Shown here: piece by piece, positions 30,880-42,045 of the stretch
Layout: each line of letters opens with the position of its first letter
Numbering within the stretch: position 1 is the first letter of the stretch
Assembly: GCA_949987565.1 (NCBI GenBank)
Contig: OX465103.1
Coordinates: forward strand, 2,468,011 to 2,532,010
Reading direction: 5' to 3'
Origin: Luidia sarsii
Taxonomy: Eukaryota > Echinodermata > Asteroidea > Paxillosida > Luidiidae
Length of the DNA: 64,000 bases
Position numbers and translations under genes: made by a program
Notes under the pieces: model-generated
Told to the model about the DNA's origin: nothing
Database searches by the model: none
What the model saw: the letters and a program-made list of their open reading frames with translations, nothing else

Positions 30880-30888
30880 GCGCTCTCT
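30078..30888. repeat. (CT)n-rich pyrimidine tract, about 810 bp
   Basis: CTCTCTCCCTCT with periodic AGCTCTCT interruptions. Confidence 0.97.
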
Positions 30889-31714
30889 CTTACATCCATT
30901 ATAATTTAAAAAAGACAAACTCCCAAACACTCTGTTCAATGTAAATGCTACCGGCACTGAAGTGCAGGCTGTTGACTGTACTTTCTATAGCAGTGTGTAC
31001 TAACCCAGGATCCCAGGAGATTGCATTTAGTAATTAAGTGCATCTGACTGGCACCCCTTCCCCATCAGAGCAAAGCTAGTTGACTTTTTGGGAAAGCCTC
31101 CCTCTTCAAAGGTCGACTGAGAAGAAGCAAAAAAACCAATGGACATTCTGATTTGGCGTAGAAAATATTCACTGGTACATTATAATCCTAGATCCTGTCA
31201 TTTGTGTGTTTCAGGCTTATTTGCAGTGTGTTTTAAAAAATCAAAATCAATCCCGTGTAGTTATTGAGGGCGCTGTTTATTTACTTTGAATATGTGAATG
31301 TTGTCTCCACGCGAAGGCCGCGTACTATACATAATTATATCGGAGTAGTTCCCTGGTGCGTTCAGTGCTTAGTGAACCCCATTTTTTTTTTTTAGAGCGG
31401 CACCAGTCTTCTCTTTCTGGAAATAACGAGACAAATGGCGTTAATCGAGATGTAGGCCTACTACCAGTGTTTTCTTCAGAATCCGATGAATTCTCAGTCG
31501 ATAACAAGGATAGAGATTCTGCAAAATGCTTCCCGATGGCAGCAGACGGGAACTCGTTGCAAAACCATACATGTAAGAGCCCGAACGATCTCCGTGAAAA
31601 CAAGCTGCACCGCACGCTTTTATGGGTGGGATTATTTCGGTCGTATCAGCGTGGTTTGTGAGGTTCAACTCAGTGTAGCTTAGTCAAGGAGAGTCAGGGA
31701 ATAAATACATCGGT
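30889..31714. other. intergenic with SINE core fragment
   Basis: 31036-31110 (CATCTGACTGGCACCCCTTC, TTGGGAAAGCC) is the SINE core without its tRNA part. GAGGGCGCTG at 31266 resembles a CTCF half-motif. No gene. Confidence 0.4.
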
Positions 31715-32632
31715 ATCTCCCCTCTCTTTCTCTCTGTCTTTCTCATCGGTCTTTCCCTCTTTCCTCTGTCTCCTTCTGTCCTTGTCTCTACCCCCATTTA
31801 ATGATCCCCCACCCTCTCTCGTTGCCACGTTGTCTTTCCTTTCTCTCTCTATCTCACTCCCTGTCTCTCAATCTTTATCCCTCTCTTCCTCCTCACTCTT
31901 TCTCTTTACCCCTATCTCTTTCTCACCAGACTCTCCCTCTCTCCTCTGTCTCTTCCTTTCCTTCTGTCTTTACCCCCTCTGTTTCTGCACTCTCCCTTGC
32001 TCTCCACTCTCTTTCTCTGTCTCTCTCTCTGTCTCTCACTCTCTTCTCTGTCTCTTTCTTTCCTTGTTTCTCCCCCCTTTCTCCCTCTCCCCTCTCTCTT
32101 TACCCCCTCTGTTTCTCCACTCTCTCTCTTACTCTCCACTCTCTTTCTCTGTTTCTCTCTCTCTGTCTCTCCCTCTCTCCTCTGTCTCTTCCTTTCCTTG
32201 TTTCTCCCCCTCTTTCTCCCTCTCCCCTCTCTCTTTCTCCCTCTCCCCATTCTCTTTACCCCCCCTTGTTTCTCCACTCTCTCTTACTCTCCGCTCTCTT
32301 TCTCTCTCTGTCTCTCGCTCTCTCCTCTGTCTCTTTCTCTCTTCTTTCTCTCTCCATCTCCATCTCTTGCTCTCTCTCTCTTTACCCCTCTCTCTTTCTT
32401 TCCCTATCTCTCCCTCTCCCCTCTTATTATTTCCTTGTCTCCTACCTTTTTCTCCCTCTCCCCTCTCTCTCTCTCTCTTTGACCCCCTCTCTCCCTCTCT
32501 CTCTCTCCTTCCTTCCCTCCCATCTTTCTCCCTCTCCCCTCACCTTCTCTCTCCCTCCCTCCCTTCCTCCCATCTTTCTCCCTCTCCCTTCGCCTTCTCC
32601 CTCCCTGTCTCTCTCCTTCTCTCTCATAAAGG
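31715..32632. repeat. pyrimidine-rich microsatellite tract
   Basis: TCTCTCCCTCTCCCC-type tract. Ser/Leu/Pro-rich frames over it are artefacts. Confidence 0.95.
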
Positions 32633-33237
32633 AAGAGGCATTTTATGATTAAACCCAAGGCCATCTGTCGGGTTTACTTGGCAAATTCGTCGCTCAATTT
32701 CTGCATATCGTTCTCCTCTTGCACGGTTTGAGAGAAACAACGTTATACTCGATCTGCCCGTCCGTTTGACGTTGGGAGGACGCTTATCGGCTTCGGTCCA
32801 TGATACAGACATGTCCCAGTCGTTGAATTGTAATTAGTCTTGCTCCAGCCGACCTGTCACATACAGCTGAGAGAGAGCGGAAAGTTAGCCGGAAAGACAG
32901 GCAATGCCACGGCAGTGTCAATTTCATGACAAGTTGCGTGCACAACCACACACCTTGCGCAGTTTCCAGAGCTTCAGTTTGATTATATTTCAGAGATAGA
33001 CCTAATCAAACCGAGGGATTTCCTACCAGGGTTAAATTGGATTTGGTTGGACAAAACTCAAAGATTTGTCGCATGGTGAAATCCCGGTGTGGAACGTTGG
33101 CCGTGATACCATGCAAGCCATCACGTTCGCGAAACAAGAAGTGTGGCTCTGAGAGGAGTCTTCGACTCGAGGTTTCGGTTCGAGAAACTTGATGATTTTT
33201 CTTTGTTGTTGCGCTGATGACACCAATACCAATGCCT
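32633..33237. other. intergenic, no gene seen
   Basis: Unique-looking DNA without coding or repeat signal. Confidence 0.4.
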
Positions 33238-33240
33238 TCG

Positions 33241-33701
33241 CACTATGAACATCTAAACGGTGAAAATGGGGTGAAAATGTCATTTAGCCGTGAAAAAAAA
33301 ATTCACCGTGTTTTCGCCCCTATTTTATGGCACAGAGTTAGCCAAGTCATTTTCATGGTGTTTTCACCAGTGGTCTCCAAGGCCACATTCCTGGTGGTAA
33401 ATGGATGGCTAGAGGAAATTTAGATGTATCTGGGAGTGACAGGTACAAGGACACAATGAGGCTGGTGGTCCCTACTGGTAATTGAATTAGCCATCCCCCA
33501 AGGCTGGAGCTTGCCATCCTAGATATTCACATTTTTTTCACGGTCTCTTTGAGTGACCTGAAGATGTCCTTATCAGGTCAGAGAAGCGATTATTTTCACG
33601 GTGAATTCACTGTAAAATGCACCGTGAAATCACAGTGACTTTTTAGTTTCACGGCAAAATGACATTTTCACCCCTTTTTCACGGTTTAGATGTTCATAGT
33701 G
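33241..33701. mobile_element. CACTA-type MITE
   Basis: The element starts CACTATGAACATCTAAAC and ends with its complement GTTCATAGTG. TIRs are about 65 bp and a 3-bp target duplication TCG (33238-33240 and 33702-33704) flanks it. CACTA ends plus a 3-bp duplication are the hallmark of EnSpm/CACTA transposons. Internally it is rich in TTCACCGTG and CACGGTGAA motifs. No transposase. Confidence 0.85.
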
Positions 33702-33704
33702 TCG

Positions 33705-33800
33705 TGCATCATCCTTCTGTGAAAAGAGCTGGTAGCCGGTCAAAGTTTTGGGCAGTGTGTGTACTCTGCACGCCATCACTCTCCTGACGATGGTCAGGAT
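33705..33800 (-). mobile_element. diverged hammerhead/stem-loop repeat
   Basis: On the - strand, GTGCAGAGTACACACACTGC, then CTTTGACCGGC and AGCTCTTTTCACAG resemble the repeat at 11645. It directly abuts the CACTA element. Confidence 0.4.
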
Positions 33801-34343
33801 AATTTATGCCCTCACAGTGGACGGATGGAATTATTTTAATGCGAATTAAATGTAGTTACCTGCTGACAGAAACAGCTTTAAGATCCCCCTCGTCAAGGAC
33901 GACTTCCGTACACCGTTCCCAAAAAGACACACAATCATTATCATAGTCAAATGTAGCACTATTTTTTTATTACGTTTTATAAAGATTCGTTTTCTTTTAA
34001 ATGAGTCATCTCATGAAATTCGAGAGGTACACTTGACTATTGTTTTGTTACAATGGTGTTATTGTGTGTATTTGTTTACTTATTACCAATAAAGCTAACA
34101 TCAATACACGAACACAAAGGAGAAATTACGTACAAGACATTATTCGCAAGTAGTCTGATGCACGGACTGCAATGATAGGTCTGCCCTACAGACTCAGGCT
34201 CTTGACGAAATGAAGGCATGGGCTCGGGCTTAGGCTTCGGTCATAATTTCTCTTACTCGTTTTAATATTACAGGCATCTAGAAAAAAAGCGTTCTGCCCG
34301 AGTTTCTTGGTGAATACTCCGTACCTATCAAGTTAACAAACCT
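33801..34343. other. intergenic
   Basis: No gene. GGCTCGGGCTTAGGCTTCGG at about 34231 is mirrored by an inverted match at about 34500, around the PLE insertion. Confidence 0.4.
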
Positions 34344-34432
34344 GACTTTACGTCAGGCCCACTAAATTTTAAGATTTACATTATGGTAATTTTAGTCAGT
34401 AGGCATTTTGCAACATTTTTGTATATCACCTA
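34344..34432 (+). mobile_element. minimal PLE insertion with 14-bp target duplication
   Basis: Only the last 80-85 bp of the PLE 3' end is present (ACGTCAGGCCCACTAAATTT ... TTTTTGTATATCACC). AAGTTAACAAACCT flanks it at 34330-34343 and 34433-34446. PLE homology begins within five bases of the predicted hammerhead cleavage site. Confidence 0.85.
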
Positions 34433-34446
34433 AAGTTAACAAACCT

Positions 34447-36257
34447 TCAAATTCGGAAACAAACCACAACCTGGATTTTCAGGTTTTGTCAGACGGACAC
34501 GAAGCGTAAGCCAGAGCCTAAGCCTTCAATTCGTCAACGGGCTTAATAGGCCTACATGTATTGCCTATGGATGGACAGTGCCTATTGCAGAAACGACACC
34601 AGTATACCGTACTGCCACGGGGATCCCGACCAACGTGCTTTCGTATACGTGTGACTTGAGGCCCGCGCGCAAATATTGTTTTCCGTAGATAAGCGAGTCA
34701 ACAAATCTTCACGATTTCCTCATGAATTATTGTCATTGAAGTCTGGAGAGGAAAGAGGAGCAATTAATGAATTATTAGGCCAAATGTAAATCATGAAAGA
34801 AATGCTGACTTGCTTAACTACGAAAATAAAATTCGCGGCCCGTGCGCCTATCTCTACTCGCAGTTGATGACGTCATCACCCCGCGCAGGCGTCATTGAGT
34901 TTTGCCCCGGGGTGGCGCACACAGAATCCATCCAAGATGGCTCCGCCGAGCTGATTATCATAGTGTGGACCCTCATCTTGTTTCATTAAGAGCCCTTTGG
35001 AGGCTAATTAACTGATGCATTGTAGAATAGGTGAAGCTTAAGACAACCTGGGGGTTTACTCTTCAATTCGGTATGTAATTTGGACCATATCTGGCTTTAT
35101 ATGTGGTCCTATTCGGTTGTCGAAGTGGAGGGGTCCATCCCAAAATCCATGCAGAAATTCGGCTTGGACGGCTACACATTTTAGGGATGTTTTTCCGGGG
35201 GTAATTAGCAAAATTCGAAACGGTTAAGGGCACCAAAATTGAAATCTAAGAGATAAAGGTCCAAACTACAATTTTCAGTATAGCTATAAGAACTGAGAAA
35301 CTTCTTGGTGTGGGATAATTGGCGTTAAAAGTCAGTGTTTTTGTAGTGTTCAATGCTCGATTTAGTGTTCTGCACCCCGTGTTTTGTTTTCAAACTTGGC
35401 AGCTTCCATGAACTTACGCTCTGGCGCCCTCTGTTGTCCGTCCATGGGTTATTCATTTCTGTGGCACGCCTGTCTATAGAGGGACTCTACCTGCACATAC
35501 AACACACCGCCCCCAACGTTCACTTATAGGCATCTTCTGGTGTTGCCAGGGTTGGAGGTATTAAGAGCATATTCGTCTTCCTGCCCTTCCCAAATAGTAA
35601 CTTTGCTCTGCCCGTGCAAAATATACAATTAAGCCACCATAATCTAAATGCTCCCCATTATATACGACTCAGTTCCATTACAATGCAGTAATTATCATCT
35701 TTAGCCCAAGCAAAGTAATATAAGTAAGCAATGTCTTTGCAGAACAGAACGCTGGAAGTCTTAAATCTTATCATTGCAATGATACACAATGGGTAATCTC
35801 AAGAACAGCCAGACGCTTTATCGCAGATTAATACAACTTCAATTGCATACACAGTGGGATATGCTTCGGTGTAGCATTCTTTCCCCGTTCTTCTGCCAAT
35901 GGCAACTCCGATGTGTATGTGTAGCGCCCCCATGCGGGCACCCTTTCGCAGAATCGACGCACATTGGAAAAAATTATGGCAATAAACGATGCCCTGTGGA
36001 TTCCACGGTCTAATACAGTTTGACAGCTGAGTTTTTGCAGTCAGGAAAGGAAATACCGCCACCCATATCCGTTTGAAAGAAAAAAACACACTCTTGGTTA
36101 GTTATAAAGCAGTGGGCGGAGACTCCGGGAACTTTTGTGTGGACGAGCGCGGGGTCCTTCGATTGGGAAAAAAATCGGGAAACCAGCCGATCTGATTGCA
36201 GGATTAGAAATTAAAAGTCAAGGCCGATCCATTACTTACTTTGACTCCATTTATTGC
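34447..36257. other. intergenic; possible promoter-like patch
   Basis: 34860-34960 holds a CRE palindrome (TGATGACGTCATCA) and a YY1-type CCAAGATGGCTCC but no downstream exon is seen. TTATAAAGCAGTGGGCGGAG at 36094 looks like a TATA/GC-box pair without a gene. 35400-35450 shares a CTCF-like box with 45500. Confidence 0.35.
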
Positions 36258-36261
36258 ATTT

Positions 36262-36715
36262 GTGACCCGGCACAGCATAATGAGGAATAACCTCCACTTT
36301 TGAGATTTTGAGATTTTCTAATGATGTGAAAGAGTATACCATTAGCTTCCAGATGATATCAAAATTATTTCCGTGTGAACTTTGTTGTAAATAGTACAAG
36401 GGGACTTCGCTCGTTCATTTGGTACCAAACACAAAATAGCTAACTCCTCGAAAGCGGCCATTCAAAAAGGCAGGAACTTTACATTTTCATGAAAACAGTA
36501 CACAAACACTCCCCCGAAATCCTCGTTTTTCAACATTTAGAGACAGATATTGGAAAGATCATTTGAACATATTATCCTCCAATACATTAACTTTCCGAAA
36601 ATACAAAAAAACAAAAATTGATTTGTATCGAATTGAGAAGTTACTTAAACTTCAGGCGTTGTTTACTCGAAAAGTGTTTTGGTGGGATATTCTTCATGTC
36701 GCTGTGCCGGGTCAC
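36262..36715. mobile_element. GTGACCC TIR element, copy 1
   Basis: Ends GTGACCCGGCACAGC and complement, TIR at least 15 bp, apparent 4-bp duplication ATTT. 454 bp, non-coding. Confidence 0.8.
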
Positions 36716-36779
36716 ATTTGGGCGTTGGTCCGCATCGTGAATTCGGAATGATAATCATTACCTTTAAGAGTGAAATTCA

Positions 36780-37145
36780 ATGAGGTTTTGCGCTGCTCGA
36801 CGTGATCGACACTATGCTCAGTGCTTTGCCCGATGCCTGGTGAACACATGCAATTCGGGCAGCTCGGGGAGGATTCGAACCCGCGACTCCTGCTTTCTAG
36901 TGCAGACGCCTTAACCACTTGACCACCGAGCTGGTCGAGGTCGTGTGATGGATTCGAATAATGTATAGCGGCGGAATGTTTTGTGTCGAGGTGAATGTAA
37001 TTCAATGAGGTTTTGCCCTGCTCGACGTGATAAAAATTAGGTCTATAGTTATTATGCTGTGCTTTGCCCGATTCCTGATGAAAAACCAATCAGGCAGCTC
37101 GGACGGGATTCGAACCCGCGACTCTCGCTTTCTAGTGCAGAAGTC
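36780..37145 (-). mobile_element. dimeric tRNA-derived SINE
   Basis: Two tRNA-like units on the - strand. The better one (36853-36934) folds with an acceptor CAGCTCGG / CCGAGCTG. Its A-box region is GGTCAAGTGGTTAAGGCGTC, its B-box is GGTTCGAATCC and its loop is CTAGAAA, as in eukaryotic tRNA-Ser(AGA). There is no long variable arm, so it is a SINE and not a gene. Confidence 0.7.
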
Positions 37146-37389
37146 TCGTTGCTTTTGGGTGCAGGGCGGCTAGTCTTGAAAACCAGTCCGCCCTGCGTCC
37201 TGATTCCTCCCATCTACCATCTCCTAATGCCCAAAGCTCGGTAGCTCAGGTGGAGAGACCGCTGGTATAAGTGTCCACCAAGTCGAATCTTCTCTTCCAT
37301 TGATTTTGTCTAAAACATGTTCATACTTTCTCCTCGGCACGTTCCTTTACATTGTCTGATAGTAGTTATTAAAAAGGTTGCGATTACTT

Positions 37390-37612
37390 TATGTGATCCC
37401 CGAGCTGCTGCGGCCATGTTTACAATCATTTTGCTGTTTGCGTCCGAATGAAGGCGGGGGCTAATACCTGGAGTGATAGCCGGCAGTGAACGTCTGCTTC
37501 TGGTTGGCGCCCCCACCTCAGCAAGGATAGTTGCTTGGGAAGATCGCCATCTTGGGGCTGTATAGCTCAGGTGGCACAAACCGGTGTCTCGGGCTCAACT
37601 CACAATCAAGTC
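37390..37612 (+). mobile_element. SINE with 3' tRNA module
   Basis: GTGATCCCCGAGCTGCTGCG, TTGGCGCCCCCACCTCAGC and GGGCTGTATAGCTCAGGTGG follow the order of the element at 9707. Confidence 0.65.
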
Positions 37613-38424
37613 TTTTTTATCTTAAAAGGAAAAACAATCATTGTATAATTTTCGGTGACTTAGCGTTACTCTACTAATAACAGTTATATACCTTTTTTAC
37701 ATTGCGATTTAAACATAGCGTTTAGTATACCTTTTTCGTTTAGATAAAGCCTCTTAAATTATGTTCTTAATTTCTGATAAAATGAAACCGATAACTCTTC
37801 TTAAAACATTTCTTATCGATACAATATTGCCCCATGTTAATTTATTGCTTCGGTGAACGACTATATGTTACTGGCCTGCAAAGCTGGGTCGTTTATCTAC
37901 ATTAATTCTGTACCTACATTATTTACTCAGTAGTCACCTAGATTATGTTAAAAACTAGGACATTTTTTGTCGAATTACAGCGTTTGTATTTTTATGTAAA
38001 GAAAAAAAAAGTTCACCTAACATTTCACGATACCTTTAAATACGTAAACACGATCTACATAATGGTTTATCGGTAACGTTGATTCAGTCGTTGGCCTTTT
38101 TCTAAATGAAACGACCTTTGACCTTTTGGGTCCTGGCAGAATTTCACCCGGTCGTCTGTATATTTCGTGAAAAAATAAAACACACACGCTTCTTTATCGT
38201 AGCTCTCTTCACCTTGACAATGCACTTGGGTTGTTTGTGGTGTGGTAATAAGTATATGCTTCGTAAACCTCGAAGAGCCAGGTTTATTTGTATATGTTTA
38301 TAGCCTCTGGAGGGCGCCCTCCACATCTCCGGCGCTTAGTGATGTGTGCAGCACACCAAATCAACTCCCATGGACCAAGGTTCCAAACAATAACAGTGAT
38401 TTTACGTCTAATTGTTTCTCATAT
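37613..38424. other. AT-rich intergenic, no gene seen
   Basis: No coding or repeat signal recognised. Confidence 0.4.
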
Positions 38425-38891
38425 GTGACCCGGCACAGCATAATGAAGAATAACCCCCACTTTTAAGATTTTGAGATTTTCTAATGATGTGAAAGAGTAT
38501 ACCATTAGCTTCCAAATGATATCAAAATTATTTCCGTGTGAACTTTGTTGTAAATAGTACAAGGGGACTTTGCTCGTTCATTTGGTACCAAACACAAAAT
38601 AGCAGCACCATTCTAACTCCTCGAAAGCGGCCATTCAAAAAGGCAGGAACTTTACATTGTCATGAAAACAGTACACAGACACTCCCCCGAAATCCTCGTT
38701 TTTCAACATTTAGAGACAGATATCGGAATAATCCTTTGAACATATTATCCTCCAATACATTAACTTTCCGAAAATCCCCCCCCAAAAAAAATTTGATTTT
38801 TTATCGAATTGAGAAGTTACTTTAACTTCAGGCGTTGTTTACTCGAAAAGTGTTTTGGTGGGATATTCCTCATGTCGCTGTGCCGGGTCAC
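38425..38891. mobile_element. GTGACCC TIR element, copy 2
   Basis: Near-identical to 36262-36715; flanked by ATAT on both sides (38421-38424 and 38892-38895). Confidence 0.8.
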
Positions 38892-39229
38892 ATATGGAAG
38901 TCTCTCAGTGTCAATGATGGTACTGGACGTCGACGGTTGAACCATAATCTTTACTTTCCATTTCGTTTCTGAGTTGATTGTTCCTGAAACCCTAACCTAA
39001 GGCATTGGACCCCCTACTTTGTTTGAAACATAATCTGTTGTACTACAATGAAGAAAATAGACTCCGAAAACGTATTAAAAAGCGTTGTAGGTACACACTT
39101 TATGAACATCAGCACAGAGCGGCCATTTAGATCTATTTAGTGTGCTGCACTTTTGATAGCCGGATTTAGGATCATTTGTTTGTATTTCAGATATCATTTT
39201 GAATGACATTTCATATTAGACTTCACAGT

Positions 39230-39892
39230 GACGTGAGATATCTGGAGCTCTGTGAGTTTCCAACATAATGTGGTGTACCGTGAGATATCTGGAGCTCTGT
39301 GAGTTTCCAACATAATGTGGTGTACCGTGAGAAATCTTAAGCTCTGTGAGTTTCCAACATAATGTGGTGTACCGTGAGATATCTTGAGCTCTGTGAGTTT
39401 CCAACATAATGTGGTGTACCGTGAGATATCTGAAGCTCTGTGAGTTTCCAACATAATGTGGTGTACCGTGAGATATCTGAAGCTCTGTGAGTTTCCAACA
39501 TAATGTGGTGTACCGTGAGATATCTGGAGCTCTGTGAGTTTCCAACATAATGTGGTGTACCGTGAGATATCTGAAGCTCTGTGAGTTTCCAACATAATGT
39601 GGTGTACCGTGAGATATTTTGAGCTCTGTGAGTTTCCAACATAATGTGGTGTACCGTGAGATATCTGGAGCTCTGTGAGTTTCCAACATAATGTGGTGTA
39701 CCGTGAGATATCTGGAGCTCTGTGAGTTTCCAACATAATGTGGTGTACCGTGAGATATCTGGAGCTCTGTGAGTTTCCAACATAATGTGGTGTACCGTGA
39801 GATATCTAAAGCTCTGTGAGTTTCCAACATAATGTGGTGTACCGTGAGATATCTGGAGCTCTGTGAGTTTCCAACATAATGTGGTGTACCAA
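39230..39892. repeat. 47-bp tandem repeat
   Basis: About 14 units containing CCGTGAGATATCTGGAGCTC and TTTCCAACATAATGTGGTGT. Because 47 is not a multiple of 3, all three frames of one strand stay open. The long frames are therefore artefacts. Confidence 0.95.
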
Positions 39893-40018
39893 AATGCTCC
39901 CCGAAAGGCTAGGCGAATGTCCTTCAAAAAGACCCGGTTTCACATTAAGGGTATATACTGTGACCTGGCTCTTCGAGGGTTATAGAGAGGCCTTGAGAGG
40001 GGAAGGATTGATCGGTGG

Positions 40019-41002
40019 TTACATGTCGTCGAAGGTGACGAGCTTGACGGGCGAGGGCGGGTACTGGCGTACCAGCGGCTCCGTACTGCTGCTGTGATCC
40101 ACGGCCGAGTCATTGGGGCGGTGGCTGCGGTGAGGCCTGCTGCCGGCGGCTGGCTTGCCGGCGGCCGCGGCCGAGGAGCTGACGCTCGGAGCGGGGGTCG
40201 AGCGCGGCTCCTTCCGCTGCCGGGCCCCGCGGCCGCCGGACGAGCCGGGCGGGTGCGCCTCGGTGTAGAAGGTGGGCAGGAGCGGCAGGCTCTGGCCGGG
40301 CGGCGAGTCCGTCAGGTCGGGCACGTCCAGGTGGCGCGCCTTGCCGGACGACGGCCGGTGGGGCTCGGGCGAGGCGTGGCGGGACGAGGACGAGGTGCTG
40401 CCCCGGTCCCGGCGCGACGTGTAGCGCACGATGGTCTGCACCAGGACCTGCGGGTGGTAGCCCGGCCGCTCCGTGTAGAGCACGAAGAGCCGGTAGACCT
40501 GAAGCAACATGACCAGCATGTTCTTGCACGTGAAGAAGATCATCATCTGATTGATGGCGCGGAGCTTGATCAGGATGTAGAGGCGCATGGCGAGGAATGG
40601 CCCATCCTGCATGACGATGGTGGTCAGCAGGCCCCACACCTCCGTCTCGCAGCACATGAACGTCACCTTGGGCTTGTCGTCGCCCAAGCCGGCCATGCGG
40701 GGCTTGCGGGCCTTGGTGGCCGTCAGTCCCAGCGTGAACTGCAGCAGGCTCCAGGTCCAGATGACCAGGATCCAGAAGACCATGACGTAGTCGCAGCGCA
40801 CCTCCTCCATCTTCAGGCCCTCGGTGGAGAACTCCAGGATGTCGGCGGCGATGCCGATGTAGACCAGGAGGAGCTGGGAGAGCTGGTCCCGGGTCAGCGA
40901 GCCCTTGGGCAGGAGCCAGCGGCCAACGATCAGGATGAAGAGGAGCGTCTGCTGCAGGGCCAGGGACCACAGGTGTGACGGCAGGTACAGAGGAATGTCA
41001 AT
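40019..41002 (-). CDS. TMEM26: TMEM26-family protein, last coding exon
   Basis: Terminal exon (327 codons plus stop) of a multi-pass membrane protein of the TMEM26 family, whose molecular role is poorly defined. It begins in phase 0 after the acceptor GTGTAACAG, which follows a T-rich tract. Family landmarks in order: LLFILIVGRWLLP (about residues 20-32 of the exon), ILVIWTWSLLQFTLGL (about 76-91), MQDGPFLAMRL (about 130-140) and INQMMIFFTCKNMLVMLLQ (about 147-165). About four TM segments are visible. The tail after about residue 185 is basic and Ser/Pro-rich, longer than I recall for vertebrate TMEM26. The stop TAA follows VTFDDM. It joins in phase to the exon at 46858-47020. Confidence 0.85.
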   Translation of the reverse strand: MDIPLYLPSHLWSLALQQTLLFILIVGRWLLPKGSLTRDQLSQLLLVYIGIAADILEFSTEGLKMEEVRCDYVMVFWILVIWTWSLLQFTLGLTATKARKPRMAGLGDDKPKVTFMCCETEVWGLLTTIVMQDGPFLAMRLYILIKLRAINQMMIFFTCKNMLVMLLQVYRLFVLYTERPGYHPQVLVQTIVRYTSRRDRGSTSSSSRHASPEPHRPSSGKARHLDVPDLTDSPPGQSLPLLPTFYTEAHPPGSSGGRGARQRKEPRSTPAPSVSSSAAAAGKPAAGSRPHRSHRPNDSAVDHSSSTEPLVRQYPPSPVKLVTFDDM

Positions 41003-41479
41003 CTGTTACACCGAGTGCAAACACAAAGACAAAACAAGAGAACATGTGGTGACTCCCTTTAAAGGCCCAATATACAACATCGGTAAAGGTCAAAAGATTG
41101 CCACAGTTTTGTGTTAAATCATTAAACATCCCCCAAAAAGCAATGCTGCGAAGGTTTTAGCTCAAATGGTGATTTGAGAAAGTAGAAAAAGGTAAAAAAA
41201 GAAGTCACTTTTTTTTTGTAAGAAATATTATTATGACTTGCGAGTAATAAACTATTTGTCGATTTTTTAGTGAAGATTTCTAGGGAAGTACAGCATCCCA
41301 TACCGTAAGTTTTTAACATGATGATTCTATCATGACCATCTACAAACTGTGTAAATTATAAGGAAACATGTGGACATCGATGTTTTCCGATCTTCCCAAT
41401 GTTGTATTGGGTCGTTAATAATCAGTGTCTAATCCTTCTCATCTAAACCTGCCAATCCTCTTGCCCGGGCAGACAGTTT

Positions 41480-41790
41480 GTACACACAGTTCGTCTTAGC
41501 AGGACCTCTCTCGAAGGTTCTGCCGTTTGGGGAAAAGTCATGTTAGGATTGAAACGGCTGGCTATCTAATAATTTATTCATTTGGAGTCAGTTTGTCAGT
41601 AAGCACTTTGTCCAGGTAGACAATTTGTATACACGTTTTGTTTAAATGAAATGCATGGGATTTGACGTGTTCATCTCAGCAGGACCTCTCTGGAAGGTTC
41701 TGCCTTTAAGGAAAAGGCATTTTAGGATTGAAAACATCTGGCGCTCTAATTTTCAGTTTGTCAGTGAGCACTTTGTCACATTTTGTATGT
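41480..41790 (+). mobile_element. two tandem palindromic PLE-like termini
   Basis: AGCAGGACCTCTCTCGAAGG, then GTTAGGATTGAAACGGCTGG and TTTGTCAGTAAGCACTTTG. A second copy follows (AGCAGGACCTCTCTGGAAGG, then TTAGGATTGAAAACATCTGG). The layout is as at 4762, but from a diverged subfamily. Confidence 0.5.
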
Positions 41791-41827
41791 TTTCCAATTA
41801 TGTTGTTACTCTTTATTGTGTATTTGA

Positions 41828-42045
41828 AAAATGGCAAAGAAAATTTGTCTGGACCGGGACTTGAGCCCGAGACCTCTGGTGTTGCCTGTTTTCTTACCAT
41901 CTGAGCTATCAAGTCCTTAGATGGCGGCCTTCCCAAATAGTCAACTAGTCTTTGCCGAGTCCTCTGGTTTTGCGTACCAGCTTAATAGAGCGCAGGTATG
42001 CAAAACCAGATGTCTTGGGTTCACGTCCCTGTCCAGTCATTGTTT
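41828..42045. mobile_element. two SINE tRNA modules, inverted
   Basis: A - strand module (GGACCGGGACTTGAGCCCGA) is followed by a + strand one (GGTATGCAAAACCAGATG, GGTTCACGTCC). Confidence 0.5.

Noticed and set aside
36094..36115. TATA plus GC-box promoter resembling the GPCR TATA
   Set aside because: No receptor or other exon follows within reach on the + strand.
36853..36934. Functional tRNA-Ser gene
   Set aside because: No long variable arm, weak anticodon stem, and repeated copies with a shared tail mark it as a SINE.
39194..39927. Three long overlapping - strand open frames with HYVGNSQS-type repeats
   Set aside because: A 47-bp repeat without stops in any of three frames; not a gene.
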